Shown: piece by piece, positions 9,378-18,887 of the stretch
How the letters are laid out: each line of letters begins with the position of its first letter
Position numbering within the stretch: the first letter of the stretch is position 1
NCBI RefSeq assembly: GCF_007992215.1
Contig: NZ_BJZV01000014.1
Coordinates: 90,985-154,984, forward strand
Length of the DNA: 64,000 nucleotides
Source: Methylobacterium gnaphalii
GTDB taxonomy: Bacteria; Pseudomonadota; Alphaproteobacteria; Rhizobiales; Beijerinckiaceae
Direction: 5' to 3'
Position numbers and translations under genes: made by a program
Notes under the pieces: model-generated
Databases searched by the model: none
What the model was told of the DNA's origin: nothing
The model's input: the letters and a program-made list of their open reading frames with translations, nothing else

Positions 9378-10769
9378 TCAGTCAGCTGGATAGAGCGTCT
9401 TCAGCAACTGGTGGACGAGGCGCGCCGTCTGCACTTCGCCGCCTTCGGGGCGGCCCGGCTTTGTTGACGGATTCCAGCCGTAGAGATCGAAATGGACGTG
9501 GCGCTTCGTATTCGGCGCGAAGCGGCGCAGGAAAAGCGCCGCGGTGATCGCTCCCGCGAAGGGGCCGCCCGAGACGTTATTTAAGTCGGCGACCTTCGAA
9601 TCGAGCAGGCTTGCATAGGGCGCGTGCAGCGGAAGCCGCCACACTGGGTCGATGGCCTCGCGCCCGGCTGTCTCGACAGCTGACGCCAGCGCATCATCTT
9701 CGGTGAAAAAGGCAGGCAAGTCGGGGCCGAGTGCGGTACGAGCCGCACCCGTGAGCGTCGCAAAGTCGATGATCAGGTCAGGCTTCTCAGCCTCAGCGAG
9801 CGACAGGGCATCCGCCAGGATCAACCGGCCCTCCGCATCGGTGTTGCCGATCTCGACGGTTAGGCCCGAGCGCGCCGTGAGGATATCGCCGGGACGGAAC
9901 GCGTTTCCGGCGATCGCGTTCTCGACGGCTGGAATGATGAGGCGAAGGCGCAGTTTCAGGCCGGATCCCATGACCATTTCGGCGGCGCTGAGCGCCGCAG
10001 CTGCGCCGCCCATGTCCTTTTTCATAAGCAGCATGCCGCTGGACGGCTTGATGTCGAGGCCGCCGGTATCGAAGACAACACCCTTGCCGACGAGCGTCAC
10101 GCGCGGAGCGTCGGCTGGCCCCCAGGTCAAATCGATCAGCCGGGGAGGCCGCGTCGAGGCCTTCCCGACCGCGTGCACCATTGGGAATTCCTGCTCGAGC
10201 TCTTCGCCGCTCGTCACGTTGATCGCTGCGCCGAAGCGCTCCGCGAGCGCACGTGCGGCAGCCTCGATCTCAGCTGGGCCGAGCCCGTTCGACGGCGTAT
10301 TAACGAGATCGCGCCCGGCGGCGACGGCGCGGGCGATCCGTAGAACCGCTTCCGCATCAATGCTCTCGGGGGCGACGAGAACCGGCAACGCAGCCGCCGC
10401 TTTCTTGTAGCGGTCGAAGCGGTAGCTCGACATTAGCCAGGCCAGGGCTGCATCGGCCAAGTCGAGCCCGCTTTCCTCGAAGCGATAGCGCCCCTCAGGC
10501 AGAAGCGCGACGAGGCGACCGGCAACGAAGCTATCGTGTGCGGCAGCCTTCGTGTCGCCGAGTCCAAAGAGGACACGCTCCAGCCGACCGTCCTCGCTCG
10601 GCAACAGGCATACACGTCCTGCCTTCGGGGTGAAGCCTGTCGTTCCTGCGTAGGCACGCTGAACCGGTGTCAGAGCAGCGGTGACGTTGTCCCAATTGGC
10701 CTGATCGATGGCGCGGATCGGAATCGCGGCCGTACCGGCGGGAAGGAGATCGAGAAGGTGGAGTTGCAT
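9378..10769 (-). CDS. M17 family leucyl aminopeptidase
   Basis: A 463-aa cytosolic metallo-aminopeptidase. The C-terminal catalytic domain carries VGKGVVFDTGG (residues 227-237; the metal/substrate residues Lys229 and Asp234), KKDMGG (250-255) and the M17 signature NTDAEGRL (309-316; Asp311, Glu313, Arg315). The N-terminal domain is diverged, as in the PepB-like branch, so substrate preference cannot be read out. It is convergent with the EcsC gene (15-nt gap) and divergent from the TPR lipoprotein gene. Confidence 0.9.
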   Translation of the reverse strand: MQLHLLDLLPAGTAAIPIRAIDQANWDNVTAALTPVQRAYAGTTGFTPKAGRVCLLPSEDGRLERVLFGLGDTKAAAHDSFVAGRLVALLPEGRYRFEESGLDLADAALAWLMSSYRFDRYKKAAAALPVLVAPESIDAEAVLRIARAVAAGRDLVNTPSNGLGPAEIEAAARALAERFGAAINVTSGEELEQEFPMVHAVGKASTRPPRLIDLTWGPADAPRVTLVGKGVVFDTGGLDIKPSSGMLLMKKDMGGAAAALSAAEMVMGSGLKLRLRLIIPAVENAIAGNAFRPGDILTARSGLTVEIGNTDAEGRLILADALSLAEAEKPDLIIDFATLTGAARTALGPDLPAFFTEDDALASAVETAGREAIDPVWRLPLHAPYASLLDSKVADLNNVSGGPFAGAITAALFLRRFAPNTKRHVHFDLYGWNPSTKPGRPEGGEVQTARLVHQLLKTLYPAD

Positions 10770-10904
10770 CGACTCTGACGTCGTAAGCGGAAAATAGGTT
10801 TGCGGTATGAGGCCGAGGCCGATTTACGCACCGTTAGGGTTAACGACCTATCACCAAAGGATCGGGACGGCGATGCCGGCAGCGACGATGATCGGGAGCG
10901 GAAC

Positions 10905-11741
10905 ATGCGTGCGGCGCCTTTGATACCTCACGCCTTCTCATCATTCGGTAAGGCGGGGCGGTCACTCGGCGCCGCAGCGCTCGTCGCGGCTCTTGCGGCC
11001 GGATGCCAGTCCCGCTCGCCGGAGACGACGGGTTCCATTGGCGCCGTTTCCACACCGCGCACCGCCTCGCGCGGAGAGGTCGATAATCTGGGTGCAAAAT
11101 ACAGCGCCGATCCGGCCGATGTCGGAGTCGCAATGCGCTACGCTTCAGCGCTGCGCGCAACAAACCAGCGGACACAAGCTGTCGCCGTCCTGCAGCAGAC
11201 CGCCCTACGCAACCCGAAGAACCGGGCCGTGCTTGCTGCCTACGGCAAGAGTCTCGCTGATGCCGGCCGCTTCGCGGAAGCCGCCGAGGTTCTCCAGAAT
11301 GCGCACACACCGGCCCAACCGGACTGGCGCGTGCTCTCGGCGCAGGGAACCGTCGCCGATCAGCTCGGTGATCACGTCCGTGCGCAGGGCTTCTATGAGG
11401 CTGCTCTCAAGATCGTGCCAAACGAACCAACGGTCCTTTCAAACCTCGGACTGTCCTATCTGCTCGGACGTCAGCTCGATCAGGCGGAGACGACGCTGCG
11501 GCTGGCAGCAGATCAGCCGCATGCCGATGCACGCGTGCGCCAGAACCTGGCGCTCGCCTTGGGCTTGAGGGGCCGCTTCGACGAGGCCGAGACGGTTCTT
11601 CGCCGCGACCTAACGCCCGAAGCCGCTGCGGCGAACATCGTCTCGCTGCGCGCCGTCGTTGCACGTCAGTCGAGCGAGAAGGCCGCCAAGACCGTCAGCC
11701 GCGAGCTGCCACGAGCCGTAATTGCCGCGCCCCGAACCTGA
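10905..11741 (+). CDS. tadD: TPR lipoprotein, TadD-like Flp pilus assembly protein
   Basis: A 278-aa lipoprotein. A basic and hydrophobic N-terminus ends in a lipobox LAAGC (Cys34), then tetratricopeptide repeats span roughly residues 70-250. One example is the segment beginning PTVLSNLGLSYLLGRQLDQA. TadD is the outer-membrane lipoprotein that helps the CpaC/RcpA secretin in tad pilus biogenesis. It faces the tadC end of the tad operon with a 28-nt gap, which supports the assignment. The ATG at 10905 follows a GGGAGCGG stretch; an upstream frame from 10800 would bury the signal sequence. Confidence 0.82.
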   Translation: MRAAPLIPHAFSSFGKAGRSLGAAALVAALAAGCQSRSPETTGSIGAVSTPRTASRGEVDNLGAKYSADPADVGVAMRYASALRATNQRTQAVAVLQQTALRNPKNRAVLAAYGKSLADAGRFAEAAEVLQNAHTPAQPDWRVLSAQGTVADQLGDHVRAQGFYEAALKIVPNEPTVLSNLGLSYLLGRQLDQAETTLRLAADQPHADARVRQNLALALGLRGRFDEAETVLRRDLTPEAAAANIVSLRAVVARQSSEKAAKTVSRELPRAVIAAPRT

Positions 11742-11769
11742 CCGGATTGCGTTTCCCAATCTGTCGCGA

Positions 11770-12747
11770 TCACTTGTAACCGAAGACCTGGACGACAGCC
11801 GGCATCAGGATCACGACGAACAGCACCGGCAAGAAGAATAGGATCATTGGCACCGTCAATTTCGGCGGTAGCGCGGCAGCCTTCTTCTCCGCCGCTGTCA
11901 GGCGCTGATCGCGGCTTTCCTGCGCTAGGACGCGCAAAGCCTGGCCCACGGGCGTGCCGTAGCGCTCGGCCTGGATCAATGCCGTGGCGACGGACTTCAC
12001 CTCCTCCAGACCGATGCGAGAGGCCATGTTCTCGTAGGCCGTGCGCCTTTCCGGCAGGAAAGACAGCTCGGCGACGGTCAGGGCAAGCTCCTCGGCCAGC
12101 ACCAGCGATTGTGCGGCAATCTCGATGCCGACACGACGGAAGGCGTTCTCGACCGCCATGCCGGACTCGACGCAGATCAGGGCGAGGTCGAGCGCGTCGG
12201 GCCATGCACGCCTGATCTCGGCCTGACGCTTTCCGATGAGATTGGTCAGGAAGAGTTCGGGCAGCTTGATGCCGACGAAGGTTGCAGCGATCACGATCCC
12301 TATCTTGATCGTGGCTGGTTGATCGAGAACATCGAGCACAAACAAGTAGATCGTCGATGCCACAGCCATCACGGCTGGCGAGACGAGCCGGAAAAACAGA
12401 AAAGCCGTCTCCGCACCCTGGCCGCGATAGCCGGCCATCACGAGCTTTGTCTTCGACGTTTCGGTGCCGAGCCACCGGCTGAGATTGAACCGCTCGACGA
12501 CGTTTTTCATGTACGCCTTCGGTTCGGTGCGCAGCGTCGACTTGTTCGCCATCTTCTCACGTTCGCGCTGGCGAAGCTGTTCGCGCTCATCGCTCACGAG
12601 CTTCATGCGCTTGCCAAGCCTATCCGGCTCAAGGAGCGGCTGAACCAGAGCGAAAGCGGTTGCCGCCACGGCGAGACCCGTCAGCACCATGGCGCCGAGC
12701 TTTGGGTTCATCAGGGCGTCGATGATGGAACCGTTCATGGCTCGCAA
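11770..12747 (-). CDS. tadC: TadC, inner-membrane platform protein of the Flp pilus
   Basis: A 325-aa type II secretion F-domain protein. There is a TM segment near 15-38, two central TM segments (about 105-125 and 130-150), a cytoplasmic F domain (about 165-290), and a C-terminal TM segment (FFLPVLFVVILMPAVVQVF). With TadB it forms the membrane platform that couples the CpaF ATPase to pilin polymerisation. It is the last gene of the minus-strand tad operon, 66 nt after tadB. A second Met 3 codons in is an alternative start. Confidence 0.9.
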   Translation of the reverse strand: MRAMNGSIIDALMNPKLGAMVLTGLAVAATAFALVQPLLEPDRLGKRMKLVSDEREQLRQREREKMANKSTLRTEPKAYMKNVVERFNLSRWLGTETSKTKLVMAGYRGQGAETAFLFFRLVSPAVMAVASTIYLFVLDVLDQPATIKIGIVIAATFVGIKLPELFLTNLIGKRQAEIRRAWPDALDLALICVESGMAVENAFRRVGIEIAAQSLVLAEELALTVAELSFLPERRTAYENMASRIGLEEVKSVATALIQAERYGTPVGQALRVLAQESRDQRLTAAEKKAAALPPKLTVPMILFFLPVLFVVILMPAVVQVFGYK

Positions 12748-12813
12748 GTCCTGGAGGCGCCGAACTCGTCGGGCTGTGTTTCCTACCGCTCACATCTCAG
12801 CGAGCGGTGCCGC

Positions 12814-13782
12814 TCAAATGTCGAAATTGATCATTTTCTTCATGGTGAAGATGCCGATCACCATCCAAATTGCAGATCCGAGCAGCGACAGCCGCCCGAT
12901 CTGCGTCGTCCAGAGTAATGAGATATAGTCGGGGCTCGACAAGTAGGTCAGCAGCGTGACTACAAATGGCAGACATGCGATGATTGCAGCTGAGGCCTTC
13001 GCCTCCATGCTCATCGCCTGCACTTTACCAACCATCTTCTTGCGTTCTCGCAGCACGCGCGACAGGTTGCTCAGCGCCTCCGAAAGGTTGCCGCCCGACT
13101 TTGCCTGAATGCCGATGACGATAGCAAAGAAGTTGACGTCGTTGACGGGTACGCGCTCATACATTTTGAGGATCGCGTCTGACATCGGCACGCCGAGGGT
13201 CTGAGCCTCGATCGCCATTCGGAACTCGCTGCGCACGGGCTCCTGGGACTCGCGCGCGATGATCCGCAAGCAGTCGCCTACGGGAATGCCCGAGCGGATG
13301 CCGCGGACAACCACGTCGATCGCGTTCGGGAGTTCGACGACGAACTTGCCGACACGCCGCTTCTGCAGAAATGACAGCCACCAGCGGGGCAGTCCGAAGG
13401 CGCCAGCGAACGCTGCGCCCGCTCCCACCAGCATGTCACCACTCACGATCAAGACCAAGGCGCCGACGACGAGGCCCACAAGCGCAGAGATGACGAAGAA
13501 TTTCTGGCGAGACCAATCGAGGCCGGCACGAGCCAGCCGGGTCTCGAGGGTGATCTTGGTGGTTGCCTTCTTGGCCTCAATTTCCTTCAGGCTCTTGGCG
13601 ACCTGCTCGCGCCGATTGATCGCAGTCGTCCGATCGATCGCGGCCTTCGGCGTGCCAAGCGCCTTCACGCGCTGCTCCGCGCGACGCTCGCCGGACAGAA
13701 GCGGCATAAGCAATACGTAAGCGATGCCGCCAGCCGCCACCGCAGCCAAACCCGCAGCGATCGAGGCGCCGGTCGCGTTCAT
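12814..13782 (-). CDS. tadB: TadB, inner-membrane platform protein of the Flp pilus
   Basis: A 322-aa F-domain protein paralogous to TadC. It has an N-terminal TM segment (about 5-27), a central TM pair (about 95-135), a T2SSF domain (about 155-275, with the GIRSGIPVGDCLRII segment), and a C-terminal TM pair. The start codon overlaps the cpaF stop by 4 nt (ATGA, 13779-13782), so translation is coupled and ATPase-platform stoichiometry is probably maintained this way. Confidence 0.92.
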   Translation of the reverse strand: MNATGASIAAGLAAVAAGGIAYVLLMPLLSGERRAEQRVKALGTPKAAIDRTTAINRREQVAKSLKEIEAKKATTKITLETRLARAGLDWSRQKFFVISALVGLVVGALVLIVSGDMLVGAGAAFAGAFGLPRWWLSFLQKRRVGKFVVELPNAIDVVVRGIRSGIPVGDCLRIIARESQEPVRSEFRMAIEAQTLGVPMSDAILKMYERVPVNDVNFFAIVIGIQAKSGGNLSEALSNLSRVLRERKKMVGKVQAMSMEAKASAAIIACLPFVVTLLTYLSSPDYISLLWTTQIGRLSLLGSAIWMVIGIFTMKKMINFDI

Positions 13783-15230
13783 TCGTTGGCTGCCTCGGGA
13801 ACGGCGGCGGCGTCGAGAGCCGCGGCGAGGGCGCGCTCTTCGCCGTAGTAGCGGGCCCGCTCCCAGAAGCGAGGGCGGCCGACGCCGGTCGAGCGGTGGC
13901 GCCCAATCAGCTTGCCGTTCGCGTCCTCACCGAGGATGTCGTAGACTAAGAGATCCTGGGTAATAATGACGTCGCCCTCCATCCCGAGCACCTCGGTGAT
14001 GTGAGTGATGCGGCGCGAGCCGTCGCGCAGGCGCATCGCCTGGATGATGACGTCGACCGAGCCAGTAATCATCTCGCGCAGCGTCCGCGACGGTAGCGCG
14101 AAGCCGCCCATCGTGATCATCGACTCAATACGCGACAGGCACTCACGGGGCGAGTTTGCGTGCAACGTACCCATGGAGCCGTCGTGGCCAGTATTCATCG
14201 CCTGCAGCAGATCGAAGGCCTCGGGTCCGCGCACCTCGCCGACGATGATGCGCTCAGGACGCATGCGCAGGCAGTTTTTGACGAGATCGCGCATGGTGAT
14301 CGCGCCCGAGCCCTCGAGGTTTGGAGGCCTGGTCTCAAGACGCACGACGTGCGGCTGCTGGAGTTGGAGCTCGGCGGCGTCCTCGCAGGTGATGACGCGC
14401 TCGTCGTGCTCGATATAGGCTGTGAGACAGTTCAGCAGCGTCGTCTTGCCCGAGCCGGTACCTCCCGAGATAACGACGTTGCAGCGGACTTTGCCGATGA
14501 TCTGCAGGATCTTGGCGCCCTCTGGCGAAATCGCGCCGAAACGGACAAGTTGCTCCAGGGTCAGCTTGTCCTTCTTGAACTTACGGATGGTCAGGGCCGG
14601 CCCGTCGATGGCGAGCGGCGGAGCGATGACGTTGACGCGCGAGCCGTCCGGTAAGCGCGCATCGCAGATTGGCGACGCTTCGTCGACGCGGCGGCCGACC
14701 TGGCTGACGATGCGTTGGCAGATGTTCATCAGCTGCGCATTGTCGCGAAAGCGCACGGAGGTCAGCTGGATCTTGCCGGCGACTTCGATGAAGGTCCGCT
14801 CGGCCCCGTTGACCATCACGTCGGCGATATCGTCGCGCGCCAGAAGTGGCTCCAGCGGGCCGTAACCGAGCACGTCATTGCAGATGTCGTCGAGTAGCTC
14901 TTCCTGCTCGGCAATCGACAGGACGATGTTCTTGAGGCCGATAATTTCCGACACGATGTCGCGGATTTCTTCGCGGGCACTCTCGCCGTCGAGGCGCGCG
15001 AGCTGGGCGAGGTCGATGGCCTCGATCAGCGCACCAAAGATCATGCTCTTGGTACGGAAGTAGTCCTCAGACTTCTGCGGCGCTGGCGGCGGGGCGACCG
15101 TTCGCTGGCGCGCCGAGGCTTCCGTAGGCACCGGCATCGCGATCGGCTCAGCCACGCGCGCAGGCGCCGCCGGCATCGGCTTGGGGGCCAGTGCCGGAGC
15201 TGCGGAGGAACCTGTGCGTCTGCCGAACAT
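13779..15230 (-). CDS. cpaF: CpaF/TadA secretion ATPase for Flp pilus assembly
   Basis: A 483-aa hexameric secretion ATPase of the TadA/VirB11 class. An Ala/Pro-rich N-terminal linker (residues 1-55) is followed by an N-terminal domain. Walker A GGTGSGKTT is at 256-264, followed by the Asp box ITCEDAAELQ, Walker B-like RIIVGEVRG, and the His box (GSMGTLHANS). It powers pilin polymerisation. The start MFGRR at 15230 is 22 nt after the cpaE stop; a longer frame extending 56 codons into cpaE was rejected as overlapping and low-complexity. Confidence 0.94.
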   Translation of the reverse strand: MFGRRTGSSAAPALAPKPMPAAPARVAEPIAMPVPTEASARQRTVAPPPAPQKSEDYFRTKSMIFGALIEAIDLAQLARLDGESAREEIRDIVSEIIGLKNIVLSIAEQEELLDDICNDVLGYGPLEPLLARDDIADVMVNGAERTFIEVAGKIQLTSVRFRDNAQLMNICQRIVSQVGRRVDEASPICDARLPDGSRVNVIAPPLAIDGPALTIRKFKKDKLTLEQLVRFGAISPEGAKILQIIGKVRCNVVISGGTGSGKTTLLNCLTAYIEHDERVITCEDAAELQLQQPHVVRLETRPPNLEGSGAITMRDLVKNCLRMRPERIIVGEVRGPEAFDLLQAMNTGHDGSMGTLHANSPRECLSRIESMITMGGFALPSRTLREMITGSVDVIIQAMRLRDGSRRITHITEVLGMEGDVIITQDLLVYDILGEDANGKLIGRHRSTGVGRPRFWERARYYGEERALAAALDAAAVPEAANE

Positions 15231-15252
15231 CGCGTCCCGCGCCTTCAGTGTC

Positions 15253-16497
15253 TTAGGACGCCTTGCGGCGCGAAAGCTTGGCGAGCAGCGGCTCGAGCAT
15301 GGTCGGCCGGCTGCGGCGCAGTTCGGCGCGACCGGTGACAGCGGCAGCAAGGCTGCCGAACACCTCGGCCGGCTTCGCATTGGCCTGAACCTCGGCAATC
15401 ATCTGGCCATTGTTCGCCGCTGTTCCGAACAGAGCCGGATCCGATGGCAAGACGGCGCTTAGCGTAAGGTCGAGCGCCTTTGCGAACTCGGCGGCGGCGA
15501 TCTCAGGACGCTTCGGGACCCCGACGCCATTCAGCACCACGCGGGCGCGGGCATCGTTCGGGCGGCTCTGTGCGAGGAGGGCAAGCAGGTTCTTTGTGTT
15601 CCGTAGCGAGGCAAGATCCGGCTGCGCGACAATGAGAATCTCGTCCGCTGCAATCAGCATGCGCCGCGTCCAGGCCGACCAGCCCTGCGGTACGTCCAGC
15701 ACGATGCAAGGAACGGCGGCCCTGAGCAGGTCGAGGAGGGCGTCGAAGGACGTCTCCGAGAGGTCAACCGTCCGGTCTAGGGTGGCGGGTGCCGATAGCA
15801 AGCTTAGGTTGTCGCTGCACTTCGACAAAAGCCGGTCGAGCAGGTTCGCGTCGAGGCGCTCGGGCGCGAAGACCGCCTCGGCGATACCCTGCGGCGGATC
15901 CTGGTTGAAATTCAGGCTTGCCGTGCCGAAGGCGATCGAAAGGTCGGCAATGACCGTCGCGGTGCCGTGTTCTCGCGCGATGGTCCAGGCAAGATTGTGC
16001 GCAATCGTCGACGACCCGACGCCGCCCCGCGCGCCAAACACTGCAATCGTCCGTCCTACCGGCTTCGCACCCGGTGCCGAGAAGAGATCGGAGATCGCCG
16101 AGATGAGGCTCAGCGGCTCGACCGGGGCCATGAGGTATTCGCTGACGCCGCGCTGCAGAAACTGGCGATAGAGCAGCACGTCATTGACGTGCCCGATGAT
16201 AATGACCTTGGTGCCCGGGTCGCAGACTTCCGCGAGAGCATCGAGACATTCGAGCGGGCGCGACTTCGGACCCTGGATCTCGATCACGATGACGTTTGGC
16301 GTCGGCGCTTGACGGAAGGCCTCAACCGCGGCCGCGCCGCCGCCCATCTGAACGCGAACGTGCGCCTTCTCCATGCGCCGGTCGCCGACGGTGGTCTCGA
16401 TTAAGGCCGCCGTCTCCGCGGTCTCGCAGAAGGCCTGGATCGTGATCCGCGGGACCGCAGCGATGATGCGCTCGTTCGGCTCGTTCGGGTCCGGCAT
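15253..16497 (-). CDS. cpaE: CpaE/TadZ pilus-localisation ATPase
   Basis: A 414-aa ParA/MinD-superfamily protein. The N-terminal receiver-like domain (about 18-135) includes an IIIGHVNDVLLYRQF segment. The deviant Walker A FGARGGVGSST (154-164) lacks the usual GK order of classical P-loops, as in TadZ proteins. In Caulobacter CpaE directs the pilus machine to the pole. It sits between cpaD (81-nt gap) and cpaF. Confidence 0.92.
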   Translation of the reverse strand: MPDPNEPNERIIAAVPRITIQAFCETAETAALIETTVGDRRMEKAHVRVQMGGGAAAVEAFRQAPTPNVIVIEIQGPKSRPLECLDALAEVCDPGTKVIIIGHVNDVLLYRQFLQRGVSEYLMAPVEPLSLISAISDLFSAPGAKPVGRTIAVFGARGGVGSSTIAHNLAWTIAREHGTATVIADLSIAFGTASLNFNQDPPQGIAEAVFAPERLDANLLDRLLSKCSDNLSLLSAPATLDRTVDLSETSFDALLDLLRAAVPCIVLDVPQGWSAWTRRMLIAADEILIVAQPDLASLRNTKNLLALLAQSRPNDARARVVLNGVGVPKRPEIAAAEFAKALDLTLSAVLPSDPALFGTAANNGQMIAEVQANAKPAEVFGSLAAAVTGRAELRRSRPTMLEPLLAKLSRRKAS

Positions 16498-16578
16498 GTC
16501 TCGCTTCCGGTTGATGGAATTACGCGTGTGACGGCCGGAACGACGAAGGCCGATCCGATCGTCTAACGGCGCTGCCCG

Positions 16579-17319
16579 CTACTGGCTGCCTGTTTTCACC
16601 TCAGCCTTCCCATCCTGACGCCATGTGGTTGACGGATCCTTGCTTTGGCGAAGCTGGTCGATGACCTGGGTCCGACGAACCGTATCGATGCGGCCCTCCG
16701 GTCGGCCGCGCACAAGGTCAACCGGATCGGCCACTTGAGCAGCGATGTTAGAGCGCGTGGCACATCCGAGGTTCCACGTAGGCTCGTTCCGCACGCTAGA
16801 GACAGGCGTGCTGACTCCCAGATCCTGCGGCCACAACCCACACTCGCTCGCAACCTTGGCTTCCATACGCTGGAAGCTGAGGCGGACTGGCGAAGCGAGC
16901 GAAGGATCAGCAGCAAGGTAGTCCGCGACGACGATGGCGCCTTTCGGCACACCGTTCTCGGCCATGACTCGACGGACCGCCACGCCTGTCCGCTCCGCCG
17001 CAGCTCCAACGATTGGACCGGCGCCGCGCGGCATGTCGATGGTGAGTTGGCCACGCCCGTAGCGCCGATACTCAAGCAGGAAGGCGTTGAGATCCGCCGC
17101 CTGGCGCGGATCGAGATGACCGGGCCCAGTCGGGAAAATATCAAGGGTTCGACCGCCCTCTGCGAGTACAAAGGCATGGCGAGCCCGCACATCGTGCGGA
17201 TAGATCGAGCCGGTCTGATCGACGCGGTCGCTTTTGCAGGCACTCAGTGAGGCGCCCAGAAGGGAAAGGGCTGCCAAAGCCAGCGGCAAGCGAAGCGTTG
17301 TCGAGGGTCGGGGTGCCAT
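16579..17319 (-). CDS. cpaD: CpaD pilus assembly lipoprotein
   Basis: A 246-aa lipoprotein whose signal peptide ends in a lipobox LSACK (Cys28), followed by DRVDQTGSIYPHDVRARHAF. This D-x-T-G-S-I-x-P-x-D-x-R pattern opens mature CpaD proteins. A conserved CGLWPQDLG region and a paired Cys (LGCATRSNIAAQV) lie near residues 160-195. It is thought to act with the CpaC secretin in the outer membrane. It is 61 nt downstream of cpaC. Confidence 0.9.
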   Translation of the reverse strand: MAPRPSTTLRLPLALAALSLLGASLSACKSDRVDQTGSIYPHDVRARHAFVLAEGGRTLDIFPTGPGHLDPRQAADLNAFLLEYRRYGRGQLTIDMPRGAGPIVGAAAERTGVAVRRVMAENGVPKGAIVVADYLAADPSLASPVRLSFQRMEAKVASECGLWPQDLGVSTPVSSVRNEPTWNLGCATRSNIAAQVADPVDLVRGRPEGRIDTVRRTQVIDQLRQSKDPSTTWRQDGKAEVKTGSQ

Positions 17320-17380
17320 TGTTCGCGATCCTGATACGGCTTCTGGCCGGGCATGGATGTCGGGAGATTTCAGATCCGGG

Positions 17381-18874
17381 TCAGTCGGCTATGAAGCCGA
17401 CATGTCCGCGGTAACCCTGACCGAGCGAACGCCCGCCGGCCGAGCCGTAGATCTTGTTGACGCGTCCAAGCAGCACACCTTGAAGATCGGTGGCCTCGAC
17501 AAACCCGTCGTCGGGACGGCGTGCCTGAGACGGCTGCATCGGTTTAGCGATGTAGGGGGTGACCATGATCATCAACTCTGTTTCCTGCCGCTGGTAGTCG
17601 CGCGAACGAAACAGGGCGCCGAGAATCGGAAGATTCATCAGCCCAGGCAAACCATTGATAGCGGTCTTCGACTTCTGCTGAATAAGGCCGGCAGTCATCA
17701 TCGTCGCACCCGACGCAAGTTCTATTGTTGTCTCCGACTTTCGCACCGTCATTCCGGGAACAGGCGTTGTTTGATTTGAATTCGCGAAAGTGTAGTTGAA
17801 TGAATTTTGCGGATCGATTTCACGCACTTCGGTACCGACGCGCAGCGAAATTCTGTTTTCGGCCAAGACTACCGGCGTAAAGACTAAGGAGACGCCGTAA
17901 GGTTTAAATTCCAGACCAACTTGGCAGCCGTTGCCTCCCGAGCAAGTTACCCCACTGGGCACTGGTATTTCACCGCCTGCGGTGAAATTGGCCGACTCGC
18001 CCGAAATCGCGGTCAGGGTCGGCTCCGCCAGAATGCGAGAGACGCCTGCCTGCTCGAATGCCCTCAGCGTCGCCGTGAGACTTCCTCCACCGCCGGTGTT
18101 CAGGGTGCCGGAGAGAAGATTTCCGTTGGGAAATTGCGAACCTGACAGGGCTAGAGGCGTCTGATTGACGAAGTTGAGATTTGACCAACTACCACTGACG
18201 TTGACGCCGAACTGCTTGAGCACCGTCCGCGCCACTTCGACCACAGTGACGCGCAGCATCACCTGATCCTTCTCGCGAATGGTCAGGTTGTTGATCACCG
18301 CCCCACGCGAGGCAGTCCCACCGCTGATGCCCGATGCGCCTCCCGTCGCCCCCGTAGCGCCCACGAACCCATTCGCTAAGTCGACCGCGCGGCTGGCATC
18401 AGAAGCGGAGGCGACGGTACCGGATAGGATGATCGAGTCTCCCGCCGAACGGACCTCAAATCGGCCAGTTGGAAAGCTCTGCTGCAGGGTCTGCTGGAGC
18501 AACGGGAGCTTGAGTTCACGTGCGACGACCACGTCGAGCGCCGCGATCTGGCGACCATCGCCATCCATCACGAAGATGGAGGTTGCACCTTCCTCCATAC
18601 CGATCACGAACACCTTGCGGGTCGATCGCACGACGGCATTCGCGACGTTGGGGTTGGCGACGAAGACCTCCTTTGCATCGCGCGGAAGGTCGATAATCAT
18701 TGAGCGCCCCTTGCTCAGCTCGACTTTCCGGGAGGCCGAAGACTCGTCTGCCCCTACCGACACGACGGGTGCCTGGCCGAGGCCGCCGCGGGTTTGTCCT
18801 TGCGCGGCGGCGGTGGTCGCAACGGCAAAAGCGCAGAAGGCCGGGATAAGGAGGCGCATGCGGTTGATCGTCAT
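17381..18874 (-). CDS. cpaC: CpaC/RcpA secretin of the Flp pilus
   Basis: A 497-aa outer-membrane secretin. It has a signal peptide (about residues 1-25, AAAQG), an N-terminal pilus/BON-type region (about 50-170), and a Gly-rich linker. The secretin domain (about 200-455) contains VSRILAEPTLTAISGESANF and the terminal LPILGALFRSRDYQRQETEL, a secretin hallmark. It forms the gated channel through which the pilus exits. It is 13 nt downstream of cpaB. Confidence 0.94.
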   Translation of the reverse strand: MTINRMRLLIPAFCAFAVATTAAAQGQTRGGLGQAPVVSVGADESSASRKVELSKGRSMIIDLPRDAKEVFVANPNVANAVVRSTRKVFVIGMEEGATSIFVMDGDGRQIAALDVVVARELKLPLLQQTLQQSFPTGRFEVRSAGDSIILSGTVASASDASRAVDLANGFVGATGATGGASGISGGTASRGAVINNLTIREKDQVMLRVTVVEVARTVLKQFGVNVSGSWSNLNFVNQTPLALSGSQFPNGNLLSGTLNTGGGGSLTATLRAFEQAGVSRILAEPTLTAISGESANFTAGGEIPVPSGVTCSGGNGCQVGLEFKPYGVSLVFTPVVLAENRISLRVGTEVREIDPQNSFNYTFANSNQTTPVPGMTVRKSETTIELASGATMMTAGLIQQKSKTAINGLPGLMNLPILGALFRSRDYQRQETELMIMVTPYIAKPMQPSQARRPDDGFVEATDLQGVLLGRVNKIYGSAGGRSLGQGYRGHVGFIAD

Positions 18875-18887
18875 GAGACTGCTTTCC